Assembly: GCF_002838835.1 (NCBI RefSeq)
Contig: NZ_NHPP01000005.1
Coordinates: 1 to 64,000, forward strand
Direction: 5' to 3'
From: Siphonobacter sp. SORGH_AS_0500
GTDB taxonomy: Bacteria > Bacteroidota > Bacteroidia > Cytophagales > Spirosomataceae
DNA length: 64,000 nucleotides
Below the pieces are notes generated by a model. The model was not told the origin of the DNA. It ran no database searches and saw nothing but the letters and a program-made list of their open reading frames with translations. Below are positions 1-9,090 of the stretch, one piece after another; positions within the stretch are counted from its first letter, which is position 1, and every line of letters starts with the position of its first letter. The position numbers were made by a program, and so were the translations under genes.

Positions 1-68
1 TAATTCAGCAAACTGGTTTTTCCGGCTCCTAAAAAGCCACTTAAAACGGTAACAGGAAGTTTTCTCAT
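1..68 (-). CDS. CobW/G3E-family GTP-binding protein, N-terminal fragment
   Basis: The minus strand begins with ATG at 68 and reads MRKLPVTVLSGFLGAGKTS, running off the left edge. GFLGAGKTS is the Walker A loop typical of G3E GTPases (CobW, YjiA, ZNG1-type zinc metallochaperones), which insert or deliver metal to target proteins in the cytoplasm. Only 22 codons are visible, so the subfamily cannot be told. Two near-identical palindromes lie 30-75 bases upstream, in the position expected for a metal-responsive repressor, which favours a zinc-starvation CobW over a cobalamin one. The family call is secure from the P-loop context; the zinc assignment is inference. Confidence 0.8.
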   Translation of the reverse strand, partial: MRKLPVTVLSGFLGAGKTSLLN

Positions 69-99
69 CGGATCAGCAATTTTTCGCTCGACTTATTAA

Positions 100-143
100 T
101 GCAACGTTGTTGCAAATATAAGATTAAATGCAACAATGTTGCA
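100..143. promoter_or_regulatory. Tandem palindromic operator candidate (Zur/Fur-like)
   Basis: Two copies of the 15-base palindrome TGCAACNNNGTTGCA lie at 100-114 and 129-143, centres 29 bases apart, each followed by AAATAT. They sit directly upstream of the CobW-like start at 68. Perfect 6-base arms in both copies and the location make a dimeric metalloregulator site likely. That the regulator is Zur is inference from the downstream gene family. Confidence 0.55.
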
Positions 144-592
144 AATATGACGAAAAGTAACACCCTTATAGCCGTACTTTTAAGTAAAGAGTACCTATGG
201 TTAAAGATTGATTGGTGAATTATTGGGGTTAACTATCGGGTTGTAAGCCTATTAGTCAGGCTCCAAGGGTGCGTGTAAGGGGATGTAGAAACAGGAAATC
301 CCCTTGAGGCAGCCGTGGTACACAATCAAGGTATCCTTACTAATCAAGAGGGCCAACTTGGACTTTAATGATCTATTAAAGGTTCAACTCTACTAACCAT
401 TTAATCACTAAGTTATAAAACTTCTGAAAAAATGGGCTTTAAGATCATACTCTTGTCCACTTTCATCTTCATGTCTATAAGCATAACTTGATAGTTATTT
501 ATACTAAATTCAGTAGTCTTCATTCTATCATAAAACTTTAATTATGTTAAGTAAAACAACAGTGCTCCTGCTATCGTAAATAGTAGGAATAG
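144..592. other. Intergenic stretch, no secure gene
   Basis: This 450-base stretch is AT-rich. The only coding-like signal is a 38-codon interrupted reading frame on the minus strand at 408-523, listed separately. I see no RNA gene, repeat or strong terminator here. Confidence 0.5.
408..523 (-). pseudogene. Possible small protein, interrupted by one missing base
   Basis: ATG at 523 opens with MKTTEFSINNYQV. A single missing base near 484 would join it to AYRHEDESGQEYDLKAHF and a stop at 408, giving about 38 residues. The second part is charged and protein-like, unlike the uninterrupted frame. I recognise no family. The same one-base-deletion pattern breaks larger genes in the window, which gives some support, but this could be chance. 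Confidence 0.25.
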
Positions 593-1072
593 CTAAGCCC
601 AATCGTTGAACAGCCTTCTGAGAAGCAGAATTTCTCCCGTGTGATAAGAGGTATGATCAATGATTAATAGGGCCTCTTTGAACAGATGCTGGCCGTCACC
701 GTAAGGAAAGGCGGTAAACAGATGATTGCGATTGGTTCTCAAGAGATCGATAAATCGACTCCGGTCATCCTTGATTTGCTGAAGCGAGGTTTGCCACTGC
801 TGTTCGCTGATTTCTGATGTAGGATTAGGCCAGTACCCCTCCGGCCATTGGGGCGACTGATGAGCCGAAGAGGTACTGAATTCTACAATATCCCACTGGG
901 CAATGCGAATATGTTCTACCAATTGCCAGATACTATAAGGCAATTCACCGTAGATTTTTGTACGATAGACCGGATTTAAATTCGCAACTGCATCTTCAAA
1001 AGTAACATGAGCATTACTTCCTTCCAGATTATCTATGAGATTGTTAAGGATATATTCAGGGTTATAATTCAT
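593..1072 (-). CDS. DinB/YfiT-like metal-dependent hydrolase-fold protein
   Basis: This 159-residue protein has the length and layout of the DinB superfamily four-helix bundle. The likely metal-binding histidines are visible in VEHIRIAQWD near residue 53 and in DHTSYHTGEI near residue 140, the His-x3-His pair typical of the family. Bacterial members include thiol S-transferases (bacillithiol or mycothiol) and many of unknown role, so no substrate is assigned. It is transcribed away from the zinc-finger gene at 1235; the 162-base gap between the two starts holds an inverted repeat. It is cytoplasmic, with no signal peptide or membrane segment. Confidence 0.75.
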   Translation of the reverse strand: MNYNPEYILNNLIDNLEGSNAHVTFEDAVANLNPVYRTKIYGELPYSIWQLVEHIRIAQWDIVEFSTSSAHQSPQWPEGYWPNPTSEISEQQWQTSLQQIKDDRSRFIDLLRTNRNHLFTAFPYGDGQHLFKEALLIIDHTSYHTGEILLLRRLFNDWA

Positions 1073-1132
1073 AGAAATGGTAGATAAAGGTTAGAAATAA
1101 TATATATCATAAATAGATATACCAATAAGATG

Positions 1133-1184
1133 AACGTTATTGCCATAAATTTGTAAATAATTATTATAACGTAACAATAACGTT
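1133..1184. promoter_or_regulatory. Inverted repeat in divergent promoter region
   Basis: AACGTTATTG at 1133-1142 is mirrored exactly by CAATAACGTT at 1175-1184, and a related TAACGTAAC lies just before the second arm. The element is between the divergent DinB-like and zinc-finger genes, so it could be an operator for either. No regulator gene is adjacent. Confidence 0.3.
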
Positions 1185-1234
1185 ACAAAAACTATTTATA
1201 TTTACACCAGATTTTCACCTCAACTGATCGTACT

Positions 1235-1534
1235 ATGCCACGTTTATCAAGAGAAGGTTTTAAACATAACGCTAAAGTATTCGAGAAGACCTGTCAATGG
1301 TGTGGAACGCCGTTCTTTGCTTCTCGGTCAACTGCCAAATTCTGTTCGTCTACCTGCCGGGCTTATTCGCATCAGGCGGATACATTGGATACGGCTGCAC
1401 CCTGGCAGGAAACTGATCGTACGGTTGATGCCCTTCTCCACCAGATTGCTTTTCTTAAATCACAGGTTGAATCGCTTTCACGGGATAATCATGAATTACG
1501 GAAAGCTCTGGAGGAATTCAAAAAAGCAGAATAG
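1235..1534 (+). CDS. Small zinc-finger protein with C-terminal coiled coil
   Basis: The 99-residue product has two cysteine pairs near residues 20-40, CQWCGTPF and CSSTCRAYS, spaced as in treble-clef or MYM-type zinc fingers. A leucine-rich heptad segment (residues about 63-99, LLHQIAFLKSQVESLSRDN) is typical of a dimerising coiled coil. This combination suggests a nucleic-acid-binding or adaptor protein, but I do not recognise a named family. The ATG at 1235 is the first start in the frame, 162 bases from the divergent DinB-like gene. It is followed by about 90 bases without clear features before the GH15 gene on the other strand. Confidence 0.65.
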   Translation: MPRLSREGFKHNAKVFEKTCQWCGTPFFASRSTAKFCSSTCRAYSHQADTLDTAAPWQETDRTVDALLHQIAFLKSQVESLSRDNHELRKALEEFKKAE

Positions 1535-1628
1535 GTTAACCCTCCTACCCTACTCATCAATGAGACAAAACTAGGCGTGAGCTACTAACTTGAAGTAGCT
1601 CAGCCCTTAGGTATGATTTGAAGATTGG

Positions 1629-3404
1629 CTATTCTGTCATAACGCGATCCAGTTCGATGGCGGCGGTAATCAGAGCCAGATGCGTGAGTGCCTGCGGATA
1701 ATTGCCTAGCTGCTCGCCTCGTTTACTGATCTGCTCCGAGAACAGACCCAAGCTGTTGGAATAACCGAGAATCTTCTCGAAGAAGTTACTCGCCCGTTCT
1801 ACCTGCCCTCCTTTAGCCAGACATTCGACAAACCAGAACGAACACATCGTAAAGGTTCCTTCTTCTCCGTCCAGACCGTCAATGTTCGATTCTGCATTGT
1901 TATAGCGGTAAATCAGAACGTCCAGTTTTAACTCTCGCTCAATGGCCTGAAGCGTTTTCTGCCAACGCGGCTCATTCGAAGTAATAAACTGAACCGCTGG
2001 CATTAATAAAACGGAAGCATCTAGTTCGTGGCCGCCTTTATACTGCACGAATGACTGCTTTTCTTCCGACCAGAATTCATTATACACGTAATCGTAGATT
2101 TCATTACGGGTGTGATACCACTTTTCACGCGGGTAGGGAAACGAACGTTCTTCGCCAATTTTAATAGCCCGGTCTAAGGCTACCCAACACATCATAAAAG
2201 AGTGCAGAAACTCCCGCTCCTTGCCACGAATTTCCCACATGCCATGATCGGGCGTTTGCCAATGGTCACATACGTATTCGACTTCAACCGACAGTTTTTG
2301 CCAGAATTCGTAGGTTAAGTGTCCACCATATTTATTGAAAAGATAAATCGTGTCGATTAACTCTCCATAAATATCCATTTGCTTCTGATCTACAGCTCCA
2401 TTTCCAATCAATACAGGTTTTGAATCCTTGTATCCTTTGAAATGCTTGAGCTCCACTTCATCATCGGGCCGTGTTCCATCCACCTTATACATCAGTTGCA
2501 ACGGTTCGTCAAGGCAATGGGTTTCCACCCAATGCATAAACGTGCGGGCTTCGTCGATGAACCCCAGCCGAAGAAAAGCAAACATGGTAAAGGCAGAATC
2601 CCGAATCCAGCAGTAGCGGTAATCCCAATTTCGCTCACCGCCCAGCGTTTCGGGCAGGGCAAACGTAGGGGCAGCCACAACCGAGCCGTACTGATGCGAA
2701 GAAAGAAGCTTCAATGTAATGGCTGACCGAATGACCATTTCCCGCCAGCGACCTTTGTATGTACATTTCTGCGTCCATTCTTTCCAGAAATGGTGGGTAT
2801 CATCGTAATGGCTCTTACAGAAGTCGGTTACCCCATCCGTAATTTCATCGTTTCCATCGCAAAGGATAAAACACTGCGTTTCACCTTCTTTGAGTGTAAA
2901 AAGGGTAATTACATCATTTTCTTCAAGCTTCATCTCAATGTCACTGTAGAGGTGAAGAATCTGATCATTTTCTGCCGTAAACTTCACTCCTTTTTCAACG
3001 AACTCAGTACGATGCTCGCTCTGGGAATAGTTAAAGCGGGGCCGACAGGTAAGTTTGAATTCTACATTGCCCCGCACGGCGGTTACTTTCCGAATCAGAG
3101 TCATCCGGGAACCTTCCTCGTGGACGGGCATGAAATCGGCTACTTCCGCAATGCCATAATCCGAAAAAAATCGGGTTACTAAAATCGCCGTATCCGTTAA
3201 GTAAATCTGTTTATAAGATAGGTCATTCAGGGTTGGGATGATCGAGAAATTTCCCCCTTTTTCGGCATCCAGCATGGCCGTAAAAACCGAGGGTGAATCA
3301 AAGCGGGGCAAACACAAAAAGTCGATAGATCCGTAGTGGGAGACCAGAGCGGCGGTATTCATATTACCAATCACGCCATATTGATCAATAGTAGCTTGCG
3401 TCAT
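1629..3404 (-). CDS. Glycoside hydrolase family 15 (glucoamylase/trehalase-like)
   Basis: This 591-residue protein opens IDQYGVIGNMNTAALVSHYG, the usual start of the cytoplasmic GH15 group with an N-terminal beta-sandwich followed by an (alpha/alpha)6 barrel. Barrel motifs are present: NWDYRYCWIRDSAF near residue 260 and the GEEGTFTMCSFWFVECL segment near residue 525, which carries the second catalytic-region glutamate. GH15 enzymes remove terminal glucose from alpha-glucans, and some hydrolyse trehalose. There is no signal peptide, so it acts in the cytoplasm. It faces away from the GHL6-like gene but borders the trehalose/glycogen block, which fits turnover of stored glucan or trehalose. 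The length is normal for the family. Confidence 0.88.
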   Translation of the reverse strand: MTQATIDQYGVIGNMNTAALVSHYGSIDFLCLPRFDSPSVFTAMLDAEKGGNFSIIPTLNDLSYKQIYLTDTAILVTRFFSDYGIAEVADFMPVHEEGSRMTLIRKVTAVRGNVEFKLTCRPRFNYSQSEHRTEFVEKGVKFTAENDQILHLYSDIEMKLEENDVITLFTLKEGETQCFILCDGNDEITDGVTDFCKSHYDDTHHFWKEWTQKCTYKGRWREMVIRSAITLKLLSSHQYGSVVAAPTFALPETLGGERNWDYRYCWIRDSAFTMFAFLRLGFIDEARTFMHWVETHCLDEPLQLMYKVDGTRPDDEVELKHFKGYKDSKPVLIGNGAVDQKQMDIYGELIDTIYLFNKYGGHLTYEFWQKLSVEVEYVCDHWQTPDHGMWEIRGKEREFLHSFMMCWVALDRAIKIGEERSFPYPREKWYHTRNEIYDYVYNEFWSEEKQSFVQYKGGHELDASVLLMPAVQFITSNEPRWQKTLQAIERELKLDVLIYRYNNAESNIDGLDGEEGTFTMCSFWFVECLAKGGQVERASNFFEKILGYSNSLGLFSEQISKRGEQLGNYPQALTHLALITAAIELDRVMTE

Positions 3405-3588
3405 AGGGATGAATAAATGGGTCGTTAACCGGGTGGGTTAATTATTGAGTGTTTATTCCTTTAAAAGGATCATGCGAGCTCCCCCCGTTTTTGGGTATTC
3501 TCATTGAATTCTAATTTCCTTTTCTCAGGAAAATTCCCTGAAATGCAGTCCTTCCTTTACCTTCGTAACTTCTCTCTAAATCTGATTT

Positions 3589-5711
3589 ATGATGTGTCGA
3601 TTTATTACCTCCGTACTGGCCATACTACTTACGGCCAGTGCCTTAATGGCTCAATCGCCGAAGAGCTGGCCTGCCGATTACCCCTGGTGGAAAATCAATA
3701 ATCTTCGCACCATTCAGTTCAATTTACCCGCCACCGAGGCGGCCACTTTGAACGCCGATTCTGTCGTTGCTGACCTGAAACGCTGCTTCGCCAATACGTT
3801 GATTATTAACATCGGCGGCATCATGGCTTTCTATCCCACGCAACTGGATTTTCATTACCGTAACCCGTACCTGCGTTCAGAAACGGTAATGAAAGACATC
3901 ATTGACCAATGTCACCTTGCCGGTATTAAGGTTATGGTTCGGTTTGATTTTAGTCGTATTCACGAAAGCATTTTCAAGGCTCACCCAGACTGGTGTTACC
4001 TTTCTCCCAAAGGCGAGCGGGTGTACAATACGGACATGGTAGTAGTTTCGATCAATGCTCCTTACGTCCAGCAAAAGGCGTTTGATATTATTGCGGAAGT
4101 ACTGGATACGTTTCCCATCGACGGGATTTTCCTGAATATGCCGGGTTACCAGGTGAATAATCCTTACGAAGGGGTATATCATGGCATTGATCAGAATGAG
4201 CACGACCAGAAACGTTTTGCGGAGTACAGTAAAGGGCTAGCACTGCCCACGAAAGAGGACAAGACCGATCCGGTTTTTCAGAAGTATTTAGCCTTTAAGC
4301 AATACACCGTTGAAGACTGGACCAAACGCCTGCATGAGCTGATCAAATCCAAAATGAAAACGTAGCTCTTTGCACGTATATGGACGAGTATGTAGACATC
4401 ATCCGTCATGAATCACAGACGAATAGCCTGCCTTATTGGCCTTACTCCGCTTCTGATAATGTGAATAACGCTATTCATACCTTTCCCCATCACACCATCA
4501 GTAATGCCAGTATCCAGCAGATTTCGTTTCAATCGCGGTATAATGCGGTGGAGCCCAACGAGGTAAGGATTCGATTGTATGAAAACATCGCCAATGGGTC
4601 AGGACTGGATTTAAGTATGATGGGCGATATGCAGGATTATGAAGACGAGCGAAACTATAAAGTAATACGGGAAGTCTACGGGTTTCATAAAGCCCATGAA
4701 AAGTACTTTGGAAGGTATAAAACCACCGCCAAAATTGCTCTGATTGCACCGGGCTCCTGGCCCAGCGGCTTACCCATGCAGGAGTATCGGGGCATTCAGC
4801 TCATGCTGAAAGAAGCCCATTTGTCTTATGACATCATCGAGGATGCTCAGCTTCAGAAGCGAGCGGAAGATTTGAAGAAATATGCCTTGATCCTTTTGCC
4901 AGATATTACCTTTTTGCCCGCCGCCTCCGTGGAAGTGCTAAAAGAACTCAGTCGCAACGGCACTCATTTAGTGGCTACGAACCGGAGTTTATCCGATCAC
5001 CCGGAAGCACTACGGGAATTATTTGGAGCGAAAACGACTCAGATGGAAGCCGAAGGAAGCGGTTACTACCTCACTCCCGTTCATCAGCCCATATTTAGGC
5101 GGCTGGCGGGTCAGAAAATGATCATGTGGAAGTTCAATCTGGGAAAATACGATTGGACGGAACAGACGCAAAAACAATTACCCATACTCGCTAAAGGTCG
5201 CCCCGGTCCACCCGAAATCATTGGCGGCCACGATTCCACGGGTTATTACGCTTTAGGGTTACATTCTTACGGAAAAACCGTCAATGCTCTGTTACCTGTT
5301 AACCTGGGAAGACTCTATTACCTGCACGGTTATCAGGAGCATAAAAACATTTTACTCGATCTTATTGATCATTTAGATCCTCATTTGAGTAAGGCCATCC
5401 AAACCAATGCTCCAGATCGGGTTGAAGTGATACTTCAGGAATTTACGGAAAACACCCCTGCGGCTCTCAACAAAAAAACGACGGACGGGCTGATTTTACA
5501 CCTGGTTAACCTGACGGGTTTCAGCGGAAATACCTACTTCGAACCTTTACCCGTGCGAAATCTGACGTTCCGCCTAAAGTCATCTTTCAAACCTTCCAGA
5601 ATCCAGCAACTTGGAAAAAGTAAGGCCATTCCTTTTACGTATACAAATGATACCGTTCAATTTGTGTTACCTGAACTAGAGGCATTTACGGGTATTATCC
5701 TCACGAAATAA
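3589..5711 (+). CDS. GHL6-like secreted glycosidase with GATase1-like domain (frameshifted)
   Basis: Two reading frames, 3589-4365 and about 4362-5711, form one gene. A missing base near 4361-4363 breaks it: restoring one joins KSKMKT to VALCTYMDEYVDII. The product of about 707 residues starts with a signal peptide (ITSVLAILLTASALMAQ). A TIM-barrel part resembling hypothetical glycosyl hydrolase GHL6 follows, with GIKVMVRFDFSRIHE and DGIFLNMPGY. Then comes a glutamine-amidotransferase-like middle domain as in GH42 trimerisation domains (IALIAPGSWPSGL, YALILLPDITFL), and a C-terminal beta domain. It is predicted to act on a polysaccharide in the periplasm or outside the cell; the substrate is unknown. 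ATG at 3592 is an equally good start. Confidence 0.65.
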
Positions 5712-5716
5712 AAAAA

Positions 5717-5742
5717 TCCCTCGATTGTTCGGGGGACTTTTT
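5717..5742 (+). terminator. Rho-independent terminator after the GHL6-like gene
   Basis: TCCCTCGA and TCGGGGGA form an 8-base stem (one G-U pair) with a 4-base loop, followed by CTTTTT, directly after the stop at 5711. Confidence 0.6.
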
Positions 5743-5966
5743 ACACAAAGGTTGAAGGCTGAATAGTACAAGCAGTACTTACCTTATTATACCCCAATAG
5801 CGACGGAGGTTATCATAAAAATAGGTAATAGAAAATTGTTTTCTTTAATTAACTAGTAATCAGTAAGTTAACATATTAAATAATAGTACATCAACCTGCC
5901 TCAATAAAATAGGCATCCTTTTTTTTAGCATCCGCTCTGCTCCCACACGGGCGGCCCGCACTATCT

Positions 5967-6659
5967 ATGAAAAAGGATGAGATTCATCTAAGCGACTGGG
6001 AACGAATTCTCTGGGGAATGGCCCCACCAGAATTCTTCATTGAAGTACTGTTCCGTACTTTATTCATTTACCTCTTCTTATTGATCATCATGCGTTTTCT
6101 CGGGAAACGCATGAATGGGCAACTTTCCATCACGGAAATGGCCGTAATGCTAACTACAGGGGCCATCATCTCTCCCTCCATGCAGGCTCCAGATCGGGGA
6201 ATTGCCCTGGGAATATTTGCTATGATCTGTGCTCTGGTGTATCAACGGCTGACGACTCTCTGGGGGTTTAATAACAAGAAGATCGAAAAAATCATGCAGG
6301 GCACGGTGAGCGTTCTGGTGATTGACGGGGTTATTCAGGTGGATAGCCTGGCGGGCAACCGCGTTTCCCGGCAACAGCTTTTTACGGAACTCCGCCGAAA
6401 AAGTGTGTACAATCTGGGACAAGCGAAACGGGTGTACCTCGAAGCTTCGGGTTTATTCAGCATTTATGAGCGAAAAGAAGCCCTACCCGGTCTGTCTACC
6501 TTACCTCCCAATGTAGCCGACGAAGAAATACACAACATTCAGAACGTACTGGATGATACCGTTGCCTGTAGTTTTTGTGGACAGAGTGTGCCTAAATCAG
6601 AGAAATCCAACCCTTGCCCCACCTGCCAATCCAGCGATTGGGCAGATGCCGTTTTATAG
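5967..6659 (+). CDS. DUF421/YetF-family membrane protein with zinc ribbon (copy 1)
   Basis: The 230-residue protein has three hydrophobic segments within residues 22-97 (LFRTLFIYLFLLIIMRFLG, the TTGAIISPSM region, GIALGIFAMICALVY), then a soluble DUF421 domain with VSVLVIDGVIQ and the family motif RRKSVYNLGQAKRVYLEASG. The C-terminus adds a rubredoxin-like zinc ribbon, CSFCG and CPTC, which typical Bacillus YetF proteins lack. The family function is poorly defined. The gene is nine bases upstream of a paralogue, so the two are probably co-transcribed. About 220 bases separate it from the preceding terminator. Confidence 0.8.
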   Translation: MKKDEIHLSDWERILWGMAPPEFFIEVLFRTLFIYLFLLIIMRFLGKRMNGQLSITEMAVMLTTGAIISPSMQAPDRGIALGIFAMICALVYQRLTTLWGFNNKKIEKIMQGTVSVLVIDGVIQVDSLAGNRVSRQQLFTELRRKSVYNLGQAKRVYLEASGLFSIYERKEALPGLSTLPPNVADEEIHNIQNVLDDTVACSFCGQSVPKSEKSNPCPTCQSSDWADAVL

Positions 6660-6668
6660 ACTTTCGCC

Positions 6669-7367
6669 ATGAAACCCGAAGATATACACATTACCGACTG
6701 GATGCGGATTCTGATGGGCGAGCTGCCCGTGGATTATTTTTTCGAAATCCTGCTCCGCATGGCTTTCACGTACCTGCTGCTCATGGTATCCATGCGTTTC
6801 ATGGGTCGGCGAATGGCTTCTCAGATGAACCGTAACGAAATGGCAGCCCTGACCTCCCTGGCTGCGGCTATCGGTATGCCGGTGTTATCCCCGGACCGGG
6901 GCTTGTTACCGGCGGTGGCCATCGCCATTATCATCGTATTGGGGCAACGGCTAATTGCCCGAATTGCTTCGCGTAATGAACGCTTTGAAGCCATTACGCA
7001 GGATGAAATCGATATTCTGGTACAGAATGGCATCCTGAATCTGGAGCAGATGAGAAGAAGTCGCATTACCCGCGAACGCCTCTTTGCCCAACTTCGCTCG
7101 GAAGGGCTTTTACATCTGGGTCAGGTTCGACGACTCTATCTGGAAGCAAACGGCAAGTTTACGCTGATTAAGGAAGAGCCTCCCATTCCTGGGCTTTCCG
7201 TAATCCCTAACTGGGACAAAAAGTTAGTAGATGAGCAGAAAAAATCAGAGGACATTATGGTGTGTAAAAACTGCGGGAACCACATGCCCGAGAAATCTAC
7301 TACGGAAGATAAATGTCCCCAGTGTGGAGATCAGAACTGGTTACCACCCATCGAGACGGAAGAATAG
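6669..7367 (+). CDS. DUF421/YetF-family membrane protein with zinc ribbon (copy 2)
   Basis: This 232-residue paralogue of the preceding gene shares the opening (IHITDWMRILMG), three membrane segments, the cytoplasmic domain (IDILVQNGILNLEQM, RSEGLLHLGQVRRLYLEANG) and a C-terminal ribbon CKNCG/CPQCG. Divergence is spread over the whole length, which points to an old duplication and possibly a heteromeric complex, as DUF421 proteins are thought to oligomerise. The GH13 gene starts 38 bases later, so all three may share a transcript. There is no evidence for a specific function. Confidence 0.8.
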   Translation: MKPEDIHITDWMRILMGELPVDYFFEILLRMAFTYLLLMVSMRFMGRRMASQMNRNEMAALTSLAAAIGMPVLSPDRGLLPAVAIAIIIVLGQRLIARIASRNERFEAITQDEIDILVQNGILNLEQMRRSRITRERLFAQLRSEGLLHLGQVRRLYLEANGKFTLIKEEPPIPGLSVIPNWDKKLVDEQKKSEDIMVCKNCGNHMPEKSTTEDKCPQCGDQNWLPPIETEE

Positions 7368-7405
7368 TTTTTTTACGATAAGGCTCAAAACAACCTTTGA
7401 ATGAA

Positions 7406-9036
7406 ATGACTCCGTACGGAATGGCCTCCCAATCTCAAGTGAAAAGTCAGCAACTATGGTGGCAATCGGGTATAATTTACCAAATCTATCCCCGCTCTTT
7501 TCAGGATAGCAATGCCGACGGAATTGGTGATTTACAAGGTGTCATTAATCGGCTGGATTATTTAAAATGGCTGGGTATCCAGGCCGTATGGCTTTCCCCT
7601 ATTTATCCTTCACCGATGGCCGACTATGGCTACGACATATCTGATTACCAAGAAATTCACCCCATTTTTGGATCAATGGACGATTTTGACCAATTACTGG
7701 AAGAAGTGCATCGGCGGGGTATGAAACTGATTCTTGACCTTGTCCCTAATCATACTTCTGATCAGCACCCCTGGTTTCTGGAATCGAAATCTTCCCGGGA
7801 TAACCCCAAACGCGACTGGTACATCTGGAAAGATGCATTACCCGATGGTTCGGAACCGAATAACTGGCTTGCTATGTTCGGGGGCACCGCCTGGGAATGG
7901 GACGAAACCACTCAGCAGTATTACTACCACGCGTTTTTAAAAGAACAGCCTGATCTGAACTGGCGAAACCCCGAGGTGCGGGAAGCCATGATGAATGTCA
8001 TGCATTACTGGCTGAAAAAAGGCATTGACGGCTTTCGGGTAGATGTGATGTGGCACATGGTGAAGGACGCTCATTTCCGTAATAATCCGATTAACCCTGA
8101 CTATCAGCCGCATCAGGCTACGGTCGATCAGTTATTAGCGGTGTACTCTACCGACCAGCCCGAAGTACACGACATCGTTCGCCAGATGCGGGAAGTACTG
8201 GACGCTTACGAGGAGCGAATGATGATCGGTGAAATCTATCTGCCCGTTCATAAACTGGTGACTTATTACGGGGAAAACGGCTCGGGAGCCCATTTACCCT
8301 TTAACTTCCAGCTCCTTAACCTTCCCTGGAATGCTACTCAACTGGCGGCAGCATCAGTCAGTACGAAGGAGCCTTACCCGAATACGGCTGGCCAAACTGG
8401 GTGCTGGGTAACCACGATCAACCCCGCATTACCAGCCGCGTTGGCTTGCAACAGGCTCGGGTAGCGGCGTTGTTACTGCTGACGTTACGGGGTACACCGA
8501 CCATTTATTACGGAGACGAAATTGGCATGCAGGATGTTCCGATTCCGTTTTCAGAAGTACAGGACCCACAAGGGCTGAACATGCCCGATAAAAACCTCAG
8601 CCGGGATCCTGCCCGAACGCCGATGCAGTGGAATGCCTCCACCTACGCTGGATTTAGTTCCGAAAAACCCTGGCTTCGGCTTTCCAGTACCTATCGACGT
8701 CTAAACGTGGAATCAGAGAAAGACAACCCTTTCTCCATGTTAACCCTCTATAAAAGACTGATTGACCTGCGACAGAAAGAACTTTCTTTTACCGCTGGTG
8801 ATTACATTCCGGTTTATTCAGATCAACAGATTCTGGCCTATAAGCGAACGCATGAAAATGCTCCGGCTTTTCTGATCGTACTAAACCTGACGCACCGCCC
8901 CGCTTATTTCAAACCCGAACACGATGCGTTTAAGGGAACCATCGTCCTCTCCACCCTTCCCGAAGAAGAAGGACAGGAGGTAGACAGCTACTTTGCTCTC
9001 AGCGGCGATCAGGGAATTATTATTCGTTTACATTAA
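7406..9036 (+). CDS. GH13 alpha-glucosidase / alpha-amylase family enzyme (frameshifted)
   Basis: Frames 7406-about 8350 and about 8353-9036 make one enzyme of about 543 residues. One missing base near 8351 turns LAAA-ISQYEGALPEYGWPN out of frame. All GH13 signatures are present: DLVPNHTSDQHPWF, DGFRVDVMWHM (nucleophile Asp), MIGEIYLP (acid Glu) and VLGNHDQPR (transition-state Asp), the last beyond the break. QIYPRSFQDSNADGIGDLQG at the start is typical of oligo-1,6-glucosidase and alpha-glucosidase subfamilies. There is no signal peptide, so it is cytoplasmic. It probably hydrolyses short malto-oligosaccharides released by the neighbouring debranching and trehalose enzymes. The ATG at 7406 was chosen over a TTG nine bases earlier. 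Confidence 0.82.
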
Positions 9037-9090
9037 CGCCTTACTTTTTATTCCTTTACCTTACCATAATCAATTCTTCAACTGTTTCCT

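Noticed and set aside
2442..3182. Plus-strand frames of 94 and 130 codons
   Set aside because: They are antisense to the well conserved GH15 gene and have no family features.
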